From positions 1,562,519-1,626,518 of the forward strand of contig VUYV01000156.1 of the NCBI GenBank assembly GCA_008711295.1: 64,000 nt of DNA. Direction: 5' to 3'. Position numbers and translations under genes: made by a program. The DNA comes from Anarhynchus alexandrinus (taxonomy: Eukaryota; Chordata; Aves; Charadriiformes; Charadriidae). Within the stretch, counting starts at the first letter, position 1. Every line of letters starts with the position of its first letter. The notes below the pieces were generated by a model that worked only from the letters and a program-made list of their open reading frames with translations, searched no databases and had not been told where the DNA came from. This document shows, in pieces, positions 35,333 to 47,330 of this stretch.

Positions 35333-35503
35333 CAGGCAGGGACCCCCGGCAGGCAGGGACCCTGGGCAGGCAGGGAACCCCAGCAGGCAGGGACCCCCGG
35401 CAGGCAGGGACCCCGGGCAGGCAGGGACCTCCAGCAGGCAGGGATCCCCGGCAGGCAGGGACCCCGGGCAGGCAGGGACCCCCAGCAGGCAGGGACCCCC
35501 GGG
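35333..35503. repeat. 17-bp minisatellite with 51-bp higher-order period
   Basis: Ten head-to-tail units, each starting CAGGCAGGGA and 17 bp long (the last is 18). The unit ends cycle in threes: CCCCCGG, CCCCGGG, then a CAG-ending form, repeated three times plus one. The array therefore has a 51-bp superstructure. Because 51 is divisible by three, repetitive open frames occur on both strands; I see no sign that they are genes. Confidence 0.95.
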
Positions 35504-36600
35504 CGGGCAGCGACGGAGCTCGGCAGCCACCGCGCCTGGGACCACACAGGAATGCACACAGGCTGCAAATTCAGCTTTGCTGAGCAGCCCGGACTCAGTG
35601 TATATATTTCAGTTAATCAGAAACAACCGAGCCACCAAGAGACTAATGTCACCGTAGTTAACCAGCCACCGCGGGACCTTTGCAGGGAAGGCTCCAGCGC
35701 GTCCTCTCAGCCCGATGACGCGAGCTACCGTCCGAGCAAACATCCCCAGAAAAAGCAAGCAAGCTAAATATCTCCTCAGCAGAGCACTAACTCTGTGCCT
35801 GCGTGGCAGATCCACCGTGTCCCCTTCCAGCTACACGGCACCACCACTCAGCTGATCCTGAAAATTTAAGCTAGGATAAAGCTCCTTTCTTCCCCCAAAT
35901 CCTTCTTCATGACATTCCTCCAGAAATACCATTTTTAGCAGAGAGCATCCAAACGCTGCTCAGCTGAGCGGATGCCAGAATGGCAAGGCCGGCTTCATCT
36001 GGAGATGTTCTGGTGCACTGACCAAGAGGAAAGAACACAGACCTTGGACCCCAGACCTTGCCTGACACTCCCAGGCAGGGAGAACCATTTACCAAGCAAG
36101 GTGGCTTTGAGTCCCTCTAACAACCATCCCTTCCCCCGGGCAGGAGCAGCTGCACTGAACGACAATGTTCGGCCAAAAAGAGAGGGAATTTTGCCACTGC
36201 TCAGAATTAACCATAACGAGTCATCTCTATGCCACTGCTCTGGACTGCAGACTCCCGTTGGGGTGTGGGGGTACACGTGCATCGCGGTCCCAGCCGGAGC
36301 ACCCAGGAGGAGCAGCGGCAGCGTGCTCACCCATCTGCCCGCCAGGAACAGCCAGCCTCCCCAGCGGTCCCAGCGCCGGTCCTGGGGCAGCCCACGGCCG
36401 CGGACTCACCAGAGCATCCCTGCAGTGCAGCCCGCGGAGCGGACCCTACCGCCCGGCTGCCGGCCAGACCCCGACCCGGGCATGGGACAGAGAGTCCTTT
36501 GGGAGTGAAGACACATGGCCACGCGCCGCTTGGCACGGGCGGCCCACCGGACCACGGATCCCACACCCCACCAGCAGGGCAGCTCGTCTGCTGGAGAATA
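35504..36600. other. Mixed noncoding stretch
   Basis: GC-rich at about 36260-36580, AT-richer at about 35580-35940. Frames up to 183 codons overlap the minisatellite or each other and show no domain. Confidence 0.4.
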
Positions 36601-37080
36601 AGCAAACACAAGAGGTGATCGATGGTTCCCTTTGGAAAACACTAATCACTTGGCCGCAGCGCATTTAGCAAGGCAGAGCGTGCATCAATCCCAGCAGCTG
36701 CCTTCAATCACAGCCGAGTTTAACTCAACCAGTTAAGGGACTGCTATTAACCATCATCTGGTAGACAACATGCCCTTATTGTAGTAAACATTCATTTACA
36801 GCTGAAGGACAGCAGCACTTCTCATTGTCTCCACATATTTGTGGTGCTCCAGCTGGTCCGGAGATGACTCGCCGAGCAGCAGTGGAAATGGCGGCTGAAG
36901 CGCGGGCTGGATGCAGTTACTGTTGGAAGGGGGAGATATTTTGAAAATACCGTGGCTGATATTTTTATACAATAGAGACATCATGTACGTAGGAGGCCTT
37001 TTTACATTTTAAAACACAAACTGAATTACCAAAGATAGAAGATGAACAAACCTACAAGCATATGAAGGTTTCAGATCTCA
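36600..37080. promoter_or_regulatory. AT-rich candidate conserved element
   Basis: AT-rich with multiple homeodomain- and forkhead-like cores, such as CACTAATCAC near 36640, CTATTAACC near 36742 and GTAAACATTCATTTAC near 36784. Role inferred from composition and motifs. Confidence 0.35.
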
Positions 37081-37600
37081 CAGATTTCGCTCCTCAGCGC
37101 TCCGGGGAGCCAACAGGCAGCGTTCGCCGGCAGCTCACGGGCCGGGGCATCGCCTCGTCTCAGCGGGGACGGGCGGGGAGACGGAGACAGAAGCCAATGG
37201 TTTCTGTCTTGCTCTTTCCCTTGAGCTCACCCTCACCCCGGGCACTAGAGCAGCCACCAGCGCAATGAGAGGAGAGGCCACCTGCCCAAAGGGAGCCAAA
37301 ACATTGGGGTTTATTGCCTGGAGCTGGCAGCACATCGCGCTCTCCAGGCAGGCGAGTCAACCCAGCGAGCTCCCAGGGCGAGGGCAGACACGGGCAGTGG
37401 TGGACAAATCGTGTCTACGCCCAAGGGCAGAGCTCACGGCGGAACCTCGGGACGCCCAGGAGACGGCAGCCTCCACGCTCCCATCCTCTGCGCCCACCAG
37501 GGTGGGGACGCAACAGCTTCATCCAGCCCCGCAGGCGGGAGCTGCCCCCGGCAGATGCCCACATCCCGGACCAGCTGCTAAAGATGCCTGGCAAGGTACA
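37080..37600. other. GC-rich noncoding stretch
   Basis: CpG-moderate GC-rich DNA with no recognisable gene. A weak CTCF-like CCACCAGGGTGGGG lies near 37495 but departs from the consensus at its end. Confidence 0.35.
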
Positions 37601-37870
37601 GGAGGTCGTGTTTGGAGAGGCAAATAAATGAGAACCAAATGGAGGGATGGCTACTTGGAGCGGACTGGACTAGTGCTCCAAGAGTTTGAAATGCGCTGCA
37701 CTTTAATTACAGCTCTTACCAATCAGGCGGTAATTACCGGTATCCTTCCTGTAGCCTACAATTGCCTAATCTTGTTATTTGAGAGCCATCAAGATTTAAA
37801 CAGCTGGCGGGCCCTGCCTGCTCCTCAAAAAGGCATCACTTGGCCCCGACACTGATTGTTCAACCTGGAA
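37600..37870. promoter_or_regulatory. AT-rich candidate element with homeodomain palindrome
   Basis: CTTTAATTAC near 37701 and the perfect 10-bp palindrome GGTAATTACC at 37729-37738 supply two TAATTA-type homeodomain sites about 30 bp apart. The islet is bounded by GC-rich DNA. Enhancer function is inferred. Confidence 0.4.
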
Positions 37871-38300
37871 ACCGTGTGTGACGGCGTGCGTTGGTGTTCC
37901 CTCCGCAGCTCCGTGGGTCCCTCGGGGGTGGCAACCCCTCGCCAATGTCCTGTTGCCCCTTTCCAGGCCGTCGGTGCCAGGTCTGACCCCAGCTTAGCCG
38001 AAGAGCCGAGCCTGAGCCTCCCCCCCACCGGCAGCCCCGCACACGGCACAGCCAGCCCCGGCCGCACCGAGGGCCGGGGGGTGCAGAGGGACATCCCGCC
38101 CGGCTCCTGTCCGGAGCGGGCACCAGCAGTGCCCGGCAGCAGCGGCCTCACGGTGGGAAATACCCTATGCAGAAATAACACTTCATGGGACAGTTTGGGA
38201 GGTTTCCCTGCAGGAACGCAGCACCTCCCTCGGCCCGCCTGGCTGGGGCCATCCCCAGCGGGGACGCCTGCCTTACAGCGTCTCCAGAAGGGAGCAGCTT
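37870..38300. other. CpG-rich noncoding stretch
   Basis: GC- and CpG-rich, with overlapping open frames and no recognisable product. Confidence 0.4.
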
Positions 38301-38980
38301 CTGTGTGTGCGATAGAGGCTTGGGCAGCAGATCATCACAGAAGTCAAAAATCCACCTTTTGGCCTCGTAAGAATAGATTAAGCATTCACACCTAACAATT
38401 TCTTTTTCTTTCTCAGTATTGGAGACTGCCGTTACTGAAGCGACACCAGCTGAGCTTGGTTATCCTCAGGGTGGCATGGAGGTGACTTCTCCCCTTGGGT
38501 GTCCTCAGGGAAGGGGTGCCACGGCGCAGGGCTGACCCCGACGCACCGAACACCCCGCAGACCCTGTCGTGCTGCGCCTCGAGGCGAGCAGGGAGCAGAC
38601 CTGACTTGCGATGGTCACTGGTGAGACGGCAAAGTGAATCAAGCACAAACTGTCCTAACAGCTCTTAACGTGACTCTGCTCAAAGCCACAGCAAGTGGGA
38701 GTTCTGGAAAATGCTCGTTTCCCTTTGGTCACATTTAAGAATTAATGCCTGGTGGAAATGCTGATTGTATCTCCGCACCATTCTTCCTTGCATACTTGTG
38801 TGACTTATCAGCCTGGGAAGCAGCTAAGGAGATGTTGTCAGCAGCGTCCATCTCCAAAGAGAGCCTGAAATGACTGTGATAATACTGCAAATACTCCGGG
38901 CTTTTATTTTCCGAGCATTACTAATTACAGGGGGATACCGAAGTCCCTCGGCTCAAAACCTCAGCTTGCGAGGAGAAGGG
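38300..38980. promoter_or_regulatory. AT-rich candidate conserved region
   Basis: AT-richer DNA, best at about 38640-38950, with AAGAATTAATGCC near 38738 and CATTACTAATTACAG near 38918. Ends at a strongly CpG-rich stretch. Confidence 0.35.
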
Positions 38981-40110
38981 GGCTGAAGTCGTGCCGGGGT
39001 CGAGAGGAGCGGGCTGCCGTCACCATGAGGGTTTTCCCGGTCCGGGAGGTGGCATCGCACCGGGGACCCATCGGTGGCCCAGTGCTTGGGTTTGAGCAGC
39101 AGTTCTGTGCGAGCCACCAAATGATGCCGGACCTTCCAACGGCCCTTCCCGCTCCCGCGGCAGCCGGGCAGAGGCACCACCGCTCTCACCTCTGCCGGGC
39201 CAGAAAGCGAGCGCCGCGGAGCGGTGCGGGCACACGCTTCGGGGTGTTGGCTTTAGAGCCGCCTCCGTGGGCGTCAGAAAGGGCGAGTTCAGCTGAGGGC
39301 AAACCTGGCCGGGCTGGGGGAGGCTCGGGAAGGTCGAGCCGGTAGCCGCGGTTCCTGCTCCATCCCTGCCCTGCACCGGCAGCCGCGGGGGCTGGTGTAC
39401 GGGCTGGGGGAGTGGGGACGGGCATGGGCAGTATCTGATTGCACCACCCCGCTAAGGGACGGCAACCTCTGACAGCTGAGCACAGTAACCCTTTAATCCA
39501 TTGCAGAGCTCGTCTGTCAGAGCTCCAATGCCCATGGGGAGGTATCAGTAACAAAACGCAGGAAAGAGAAATGAGAGTGGAAAATGTTTGGCTTTTTGTC
39601 TCCTTACTCGCTAGAAACACAACTGCTCTTGTTTTGCCGGTGGGAGCGTTTCTCCCAGGCGGTGCCCGATGCCCCCGTCGCGCGGAGGGTGCCGGCGGGA
39701 GGACCCCGCAGGACCCCGCGCAGCGGCTGTAGCCGCAGGAGTCCTGCAGCGTGGGCGACGGGCTTGGGTCGCTTCGCCCCCCGTCCTCCAGCCTGTGCCC
39801 GTCCTGCCCACGGGCGCAGCGGCGCCGGCACGAAAGCCCCGCGAGCAGCGGGGTGCACCCTCCTGCCCCAGGGGCGGGATGGGGCGCTGCACCCCAACCC
39901 GGCAAAGCCCCCGCGGCTGCTCCGTAGTGGCAGAAACCGGAGAGGGAGGAAGCGCTAAAGCTCGAGGGGAAGGCAAAGGGAGGCGAGGGGACCCCATTTC
40001 TGGGCAATTTAAAGCAGCAATCGACATCACCGTTTGGCCAGCGCGTTCCTCTGCCCAACGTCTCACCCAAAATGAGGCAAAACGTGTGGCTGCGCGGGGG
40101 CGAGCGGAGG
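38980..40110. other. CpG island-like stretch
   Basis: GC-rich throughout and very CpG-dense at about 39180-39420 and 39650-39960. A 294-codon minus-strand frame (39186-40070) spans it but is low-complexity and overlapped by frames on the other strand. An ATG in fair initiation context at 39025 opens a 106-codon frame without recognisable homology. No gene called. Confidence 0.4.
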
Positions 40111-40128
40111 CTGCGCCTCCCCCGCTTG

Positions 40129-40162
40129 TAATCTGCGGATTATAGCTTGTATAACGGGATTA
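40129..40162. promoter_or_regulatory. Cluster of K50 homeodomain-type sites
   Basis: TAATC (40129-40133) and GATTA (40138-40142) form an inverted pair four bases apart, and a second GGATTA follows at 40157-40162. TAATCC/GGATTA is the site class bound by OTX, CRX, PITX and GSC proteins with lysine 50. The spacing resembles dimer sites. Use in vivo is inference. Confidence 0.45.
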
Positions 40163-40680
40163 CCGGGGGCTGAGGAACGGCAGCGAGCGGGATCCAAATC
40201 ACTGAGCGAAACAGGAGAGAAACCTGGAAGAATGTCTCGCGCAGTACGAGTGCAAATACGTCCTCGCAAGACCACATTTATATTTTAATATCAAGTTTTC
40301 TGTAATGCAGAACATACTCATGGCCCAGCTCCCTCGCTGGGCAGCTGCTGGGTTTCAGCGTGGAGGAATTGGCAAGATCTTTTCACCAGGTGAAATAAAT
40401 AGAGTGCTGGGCCCCAGATAGGATTACGGTTTGTTTTCTTTAGGTGTATAGAATCCGCGGGAAAGCTGAGCCCAAACGGAAACTCAACTCCTAAAGAATT
40501 TGGCCTATACTGGCCAGCTCCTGTCTGCCTGCCAGGCATGCTCTCCTTGCCTTGTATTTCGCTCTTTATCTTTTAAGAGGCTTTGTTAGCAACGTATCAA
40601 GCTATTCTTTGTGTGCCTAGAGGACAGGGGGCTTCTTTTCAAATTATTTGAGGATGATAAAGTTACAGGGTTTTACCTGG
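40163..40680. promoter_or_regulatory. AT-rich candidate element
   Basis: AT-rich DNA with a TATATTTTAATATC stretch near 40280 and further T-rich parts to 40650. No gene seen; likely part of one regulatory islet with the K50 sites beside it. Confidence 0.3.
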
Positions 40681-41660
40681 AGAACTGCGATGAGAAAGTT
40701 CTCCCGGGCATTTCCAGGAACACCCCCTCCCCGCTCGCCAAACCCCCCCAACCCAATTCCCAGCATTTTCACGGCAAGCAGGGGGGCTGAGCTCAGCCGG
40801 GGAGAGACGCGCGACCCGGCAGAACCTCACCCGTCTCTGAATCCGATTTTCTGTTGCTAACACGTTTTCCTCCTTGTTGATTTTATCGTTTGTCCCACAA
40901 GGCTGGCGAAAACCCCGCGGTATCTCACGCGGGGAGAAAGCGCACGAGGTGCGCATCGCCCAGCAGCTTGGCGTCACCGCCACGCTCTGCCCCGGCCCCG
41001 AAACAGCCGCCACGGAGGGGATCTGGGCGAGGACGCTGACTCAAATTAACGCCAGAGACAGAGACAAGCACAGCCCCAACAAGCCGGAGGCTCGCATTCA
41101 GGCGTTTGCTGCACGTCTCCGCTCTCTCGCTTCCCTTTGTTCCTCCGGTGAGCAGCGTTTGGAGGAAGAGCCTTGGCTAGCATACGCTGGAGCCTCCGGG
41201 CAGCTGCCTCCTCCCGCGCCCTGCGCCGGGGGCTGCGCGCGCCGCCGAAAGCCGCACGGGTGGGAGCATCCCCGGGATGGACCCACTCAGACAGGCGGCT
41301 GCGGCCGCGTGGCAGGAGGAGCCGCGGGACCAGCACCGGGATGGCAGCACTTCCACCGGGTCGGAGCAATACGCGGAGAGCCTGGCTGGAGAAAGCCTTC
41401 TGGCTATTAGACTTAACGCAATAAGTGCGTTTCGGGGGCTCGGCACAAAGGAGACAGCTAGATGTGCCCTGGAACGGGCATGGGTGCGTTCAGTCAGTGC
41501 CCGGCACGACGTGCAATGTCCTTCAAAGCCAAAGGAGAGCCACCTCCGGGGTCCTGACCCGTGCGCTGCCCGCCGGGCGCCGACAGCCCTGCTCAGCCCC
41601 GCTCGGGCACTGCAGCGCCGCCGGCACCCCGGGGCACCTCACACGGGGAAACGGGCCCCG
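40680..41660. other. CpG-rich noncoding stretch
   Basis: CpG-dense, mainly 40900-41380. Frames up to 178 codons overlap in both directions. An ATG at 41277 starts a 135-codon frame of alanine- and arginine-rich composition without recognisable domain. Confidence 0.4.
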
Positions 41661-42150
41661 ACCCTGGAGAGTCACGCGTACTAAAAATTCTGAGCCGCAG
41701 GACTTCTAAATCTGCTACTCCAAGGAGACAGCAACACGCATTTTAAAGCACAAAAAAACTGTTTAGTCGGGCATTTCTCTGGCCGGGATGGAAGACCTTG
41801 TGCCTGTAGCTCGGTGCAAGGGGCAATGCTGGGCACAGAGGACATGCAGCGCGCTCCTCCGCTCTCGCAGCCGGGAGCAGCCTTTGCTCTTCCTGATTAA
41901 AATGCAGTCTTAAAAATTCTTGTGGGAATATCGAGGGGAATCTTGCACTGAAAACATATACAGTTGACTGCACAACTGCTTGCATTTTGGTAGTTCATGC
42001 AAAGCTTATTTTTTCGCCTCGTGCGTGACGCTCTTTACCCAGACACCTTTTATTTGGCTGCGGAAGGCAGCATCTTGTTTAGTTTGAGAAAACAGGGGAG
42101 GTAGAGTGACCTAACCAATACCGAGTCAAACAGAAGTCCCCAACGCAGCG
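41660..42150. promoter_or_regulatory. AT-rich candidate element
   Basis: AT-rich islet with an RBPJ-type core GTGGGAA at 41922-41928. No open frame of note. Regulatory role is suggested only. Confidence 0.3.
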
Positions 42151-42830
42151 GTCTGAGTTCCCTTCAGGTGTCGGCTACAGGAGCAGTAACACGTGTCAGC
42201 CCCCACCAAAACTGCCCCGCGGGGGTGCCCTTCTCTCCAGGCACTGCGACAGCCGTTGAAAAACGGGTCTGCCACTTCAGCGGCCCGGGTCTGCTCTCCG
42301 GTCAAACCTGGGTGGGTGCGCAAGGAGGCTCTGCAGAGCAATTCAGGGCTCATTTCAGATCTTTCTGAGCCTCTTCTCCCACTGTGAAGTCAAGGTGGCT
42401 CCATGCGCTGCTCCGACGTGCCGGGCTGTGAGCAGCAGATGTTCCCGAAGGCGAGGAGGGGACGGTGGGAGCAGCGCTCATCCCTCTGTACCGCCCCCCC
42501 CTCAGCTTCACCACCTGGGCAAAAAATTTGGGAGCGCTGCAGAGACATGATCCGAGCTGCCTTAGGGAGGATGAGCGTGGCCGAGCTCCTGTTGCTAATT
42601 ACACACGCCCGGAGCCGCAGGACTCCTCAGGTGAGCCCTTCGCGAGCTCCCCGGGAACAAAGGAGCCCTTGTAAGGAGCACGCTCGGCGTGCGCTCTCTG
42701 GATGTGAAGGACCGCAGCCCTCCTCGGCAGCTCTGCCCTGCGCTCCCCGGCCGGGCTGCGCGGGGTCCTCTCTGCCTCCCACCACGCAGCCTCCGCCGCT
42801 CGGCCCCCTCAGAAGGGGGACATTTCTAAC
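42150..42830. other. GC-rich noncoding stretch
   Basis: CpG-moderate DNA, no gene or repeat recognised. Confidence 0.4.
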
Positions 42831-43960
42831 GGGAAAGCACATGTTTCTGTTGTCTTTTGCCCGCAAATTGCTGCTTCACTTTTGCTGAAAGATTCGCAGA
42901 AATCTGACCACGACCTAGCATGAAAACTGCCAACCCTGGAGCTGTTGGTTCACAGCTTTACGACCGTCTGAGACCCGCAGATAACAAGAGGAAGAGGATT
43001 CATACCACCAAGAGAGAGCCAGGGAGGGGGCCGTTCCCCCGGCGGGGGCAGCGGGCTGGTTTGCCCGAGGTACCTGGCTGGCGGAGCAGAGGGGGAATTC
43101 TCCATAAAATGAAAAGATCGATATTTGCTTGACATCCAGAAAATTCCCCCAGCCTCTGCCCGCTGCAGTTACAAACCAGAGCAAACCAAAAAAACCAAAC
43201 CAATTGCGCACGTGAGCACTGTGAAGGCACTTCTCCCTGGAAGACTTTGGGTTTTTCGGTAAGTTGCCCACCCTCTGCCTCACGGAGACGCCTTGATAAT
43301 GCTAAAGTGTCAAAGTCACACGTGTGCGCTTAACAGGGAAAATGCCAGGTCTGGCCCACGATAACTGTCTGCCTAAGGCCACGCAAGTGTGACCTCCTCT
43401 GCCACAGTGGCCACTGGGGACAGTAATCCCAACCAGGAGACGCTGGTGGGTCCACGGGCATCTGGGGATGTGGCCTGGAGGAGTTCAGCGACGGGGCCGC
43501 GAGGGCTGCGAGCCGTTCGGTGCCTGAGCACACCAAACCCACAAAGGAATGGTCGGATCATGATATCACAGGGAACTCTCGCCAAACCAGCTGAAATCAT
43601 TCAAACATACAGACCGTGCTCAGGGCGGGGGGGACCCTCTGTTCTAAATATATTCCTTTGAAGGCAGCTTGTTATTTAAACAACTATTGCGAAACGGGGT
43701 TTACATGGAGCTGCTCTAAACTGAGGAGGGAGGGAAAGCTGGTTGCGGGCACACAGTCACCACCCAGGTATTTTAATTGCAAATCCCAGCATGTTTTATA
43801 GATGTCTAGAGAGTATCTTTTTACGTGGGCTCCCAGGACTACAATAAGATCCATCATGTTTTATATGAACCCAGTGACAGTACGTAAGTCCCACCCTGAC
43901 GCTGCCTAAGATGGGAGGATACCGTACAACAGCCCATCCAGGGAGCCGGGAGCCGTTCCA
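42830..43960. other. Mixed stretch with palindromic E-box
   Basis: AT-richer parts at about 43080-43330 and 43640-43880. CACACGTGTG at 43317-43326 is a perfect 10-bp palindrome with a central CACGTG E-box. No gene supported. Confidence 0.35.
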
Positions 43961-44700
43961 GCCATCTCCGCGCAGCCCGAGGCTCGCGGGAGGTGCTGAG
44001 CCCGGCAGAGCGGCTGCGGGGCAGCGCCTCCGTCCCGCGCGCTGCAGACGTGCCGTCTCTCGGTGCCTTCCCAACTCAGCGCCCGCGGGCGCCGGGAGAG
44101 CACGGTGCGGCAGCCCCCGCCGCCGCGGAGCCTGCGGGGGCCGAGGAGCCCGCAGCAGCCCCACCTCCAGACCCTGAAGCGAAAGGGCGGATTGCACCTC
44201 CGTTCCCAAAGGGCGCAGGTGCCCGCAGTCCGTTTAAGGCCATGTGGGGTTTCCGGGGCTCTCCTGGTGCGACGCACCGATCTGCATCGCGTCGGCGGCA
44301 AGAGCCGGCAGAGCGCTGGAGCGGGCGGGCAGTGCCCGGTCCCTTCCCGGGGGCACTGTGTTTGTCCTCGGGGCGCGAGGGCAGGACTGAGCCTGCGCCC
44401 GAGACCTCCCCCGGTACACCAGAGCCTCACGACTGGAGCAGAGAGATGTGCTGGGGCTGAGCTCAGCCCTCCAGGAGCCCCCGACCAGGAACCCACCCAC
44501 ACAGCTACCGGGACTTTGGCTGACCTGTTTTCCTGCAGCCCCTCAGCACCCCGGCGGCAGGCAGGACCGGCCCTGGAAGTGACCCGGCACCACCGGCTCC
44601 GCAGCGGCTCCTCACCCTCGCAGCCGGAGCGGGGCTGCTGTCCGTGATATCGCAACGTTCCCGGGAGAAGCGATGCCCCCTGTGCGTGCAATGCCCCGAC
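43960..44700. other. CpG island-like stretch
   Basis: CpG-dense, especially to about 44420. Overlapping frames on both strands (up to 261 codons) are arginine- and proline-rich, without domain. It could be an orphan CpG island. Confidence 0.4.
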
Positions 44701-46720
44701 TCCTCCACACCTCGCAGCATCCCAGTCTCAGCTCCCCGCTCCGACAAACAGGCCGTGGCTCTGTGGCTCGCTGCTTTTGGGCTCAAAAGCTCCAGTGCAT
44801 GAGGAAAAAGCCAGGGCAGGACTACGGGACGGTCTGCGCCAGACGCCCATGTGGGTTCTCCCCGCGCTCCCGCACAGCCGGCGCAGCGGGAAGAGCTGCT
44901 GCGACCTCCGGCCGTTCCCCTTCCAGCCCTGCAAGAGCGTTGCTTGTGCACACCGCCAGGCTTTAGCTCAGCTTTCGTTCTGTTGTTAGTACAAACAGGG
45001 GAGTCCCAAGTGTGTCTGCAACCCAAACGCGAGATTCCCAATGGCAACCAGCCCGGCAGTCAGCAGGGGCAGCATCTCCCATTTGGCCTGACATCACGAC
45101 CAGTGCATAAATGCTGCAACCTGCCACAGCGCTGATTCCAGAAATCCCCGGGGTGCAATCTTTCCCGAAAAGCGTGTCAGTCTGTGCTTCAGACGCAGGT
45201 TTTGCCGCCTGCCTTAGAAAGCCTGAACAGAGACGGTGGCAGGTCTACTGCGCCTCTGCTGGTCTGGGTCGCCACGCACAGCGGTAGCCTTTGGAGGAAG
45301 ACTGCGCCCTTTGTGGACTTGTACACCCATAAATTCCCACCCGAGGGTACCCAACTGTGCTTCCCAAGTGCAGCAGCAGCGAGGGGAGAGCAGCCCCCCC
45401 AAAGCGCGCAGGGTGGGAACCGTGGCATCGGCGATCACGCTGACACTCAGCAGCACGGGCACGGGGACACAAAGGCGCTCGCCTGCCAGCAGCAGCGCGA
45501 TGGCTGTGTACGTGACGTGAGTGTTAAAGGAAGATGTCTCCGCTGCTCCTGCGAAAACACTGGCCTGAATATCCCCCTCTCCCGATGACCTCTGTCCAGA
45601 CACGAGGGGCAACGTCTGGGCGAATTCAAATCCAAGCTCCCGTTCACCGCGCTCTTCCTACGCTCTCCGTCCTCGCGAGCGCTCGTTGGAGCTGAAGTCT
45701 GTTGTTGGAAATGCCCACAGCAAATGACCTGCCGGCCCCTGGCTGGAGCTCAGCTCCTCACGCCGTGGAATTTGCTTTGGTGGGAGCAGCGAACCGTCAT
45801 CCTCAGCGCTGTAAGTGAGGGGACTTTAGTGCGACAAGGGCGAGACAGCGTACCTTCGGCCACCAGGCGAGATGCCAGTCCTCCCAAACCCTACGCGGGG
45901 CACCTCCTGCCCCTGAGGATGGATCACGGACCCTCGCTTCTCTTTGCCAGGACAGGGACGCCTAACCCGCAGCACTCCTGTCACCTTTGCAGTAAGTGCC
46001 TGAGGACAGGGGGGCTGGAAAAGCCCCAAACCTCCCTGGCACCTGCGTATATAAAGTACCAATCAACAAGGACACAGCCTCCAGGGCAGCCACAAACACA
46101 GGCAAAACAAGAAAGTGTTCGTGTACCAGTACAAAAGCATCATAAATACTCTCCCACTGCCAAAAGACCTCTTCAGTCTTTTACTAAATCTCATCACAGG
46201 AACAATTTACAAGCCAATAATGCTGAACAACTCCATTCCAAACTCTGTGTTAAGCTTTATTTCAGGCTTTCACACTTTATCATGTTAGCACCTCCCGGGC
46301 TGGCACTGGACTCACGCACGCCAAGTTGAGAAGGGGGGTCGTGGAGAGGGCTTGTCTCTGCCACCGAAAGTCTCCCAGTTGGGAAAAACTGCTCTTCCGT
46401 CGGCACCCAGCTTGCAGAGTGGGCTTTGTGTCCCCTTCCAAACGAATGCCTCCTGATGGAGAACTTTGGCCTTAATCATTTTCCCCTGCGATGCAGTTCT
46501 GCAGTAAACACTGTGTCCTGGACAGCATCTCTTCCTGCAGGTACATCCAGGCCTTAACTTCTGCGACTGCGGGACAGTTCAGGAAGAGCTGGGTATTCTG
46601 GGCTCTGTGATCCGATGATCACCGCACTAGGCAGGTTCCCCTGTGTGCTTCCAGCCCTGCCGACAGAGCCAGCCCCGCTGGAAGCCCCACGTCTCCCTCT
46701 TGAGAGGGGTGTCACCCCAC
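44700..46720. other. Mixed noncoding stretch
   Basis: GC-moderate to 46040, then AT-richer around 46050-46300 with A-rich, CA-containing sequence. A 201-codon frame at 45724-46329 has no recognisable family. No RNA gene or mobile element seen. Confidence 0.4.
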
Positions 46721-47100
46721 GCTTATATCAGCAATAGCCATTGACCAAGAATCTAAAAAAACTACCTGGGAGCTGACGGGCTGTAGATCATGGAAAAACA
46801 CCCTCGTAGACCGAGTTTGAGAAGGGAACTTAATGTAATTATCTTAAATTAATAAGAGGAGAACATTCCTCTGTGGAGGTCATCTCCATTAACTAATGCA
46901 ATCCTATTCTGTTGTAATGTAATTGTGTACGCATTGTGTCCCCCATCCAAGAGCTAGGGCTCATTACAAGAACAATACAACTCTGTTGCATTCAGTGTCA
47001 AGGCATCGGTGTCCTTCTTCGCTTGCACACTGATACCCAAGAGCTGGAAGACACCGCTTGCAAATTTTCAGTAAACAATGAGGGGATGTAAAAGGAGACG
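46720..47100. promoter_or_regulatory. AT-rich candidate conserved element
   Basis: Holds a run of homeodomain cores: AATGTAATTATC near 46833, TTAAATTAATAAG near 46844, CCATTAACTAATGC near 46887 and AATGTAATTGTG near 46916. Regulatory function inferred. Confidence 0.4.
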
Positions 47101-47330
47101 GGTCCTGGAGGAGCACCGGGGGGGGGGACCGGCAGGGTCCTTCTGCGCGCTGAGCAGCGTGGTGTAGACCTTTCCTAAGCCTGGCCGCTCACCGCTTTTC
47201 CCTGACTTCAAAACGCGGCGATGCTCTGCCCCTGCTCCGTACTGCCAAGTCTGCTCTTAGATTTCAGGACTGCTGGCGCACAGCAAACGTACACGGCAAT
47301 CTCGGGTGGCGTGCCCTGAGAGAACGTGTT
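47100..47330. other. GC-rich spacer
   Basis: Short GC-rich interval with a nine-G run near 47121, between two AT-rich islets. No gene. Confidence 0.4.

Noticed and set aside
35170..35583. Repetitive proteins encoded across the minisatellite
   Set aside because: Open frames follow automatically from a 51-bp period divisible by three; repeats with glycine and proline are a by-product.
37493..37510. CTCF site
   Set aside because: CCACCAGGGTGGGG lacks the GGCGC-type end of the consensus and the context gives no support.
39186..40070. 294-codon open frame on the minus strand
   Set aside because: Runs through a CpG island; low complexity and mirrored by plus-strand frames.
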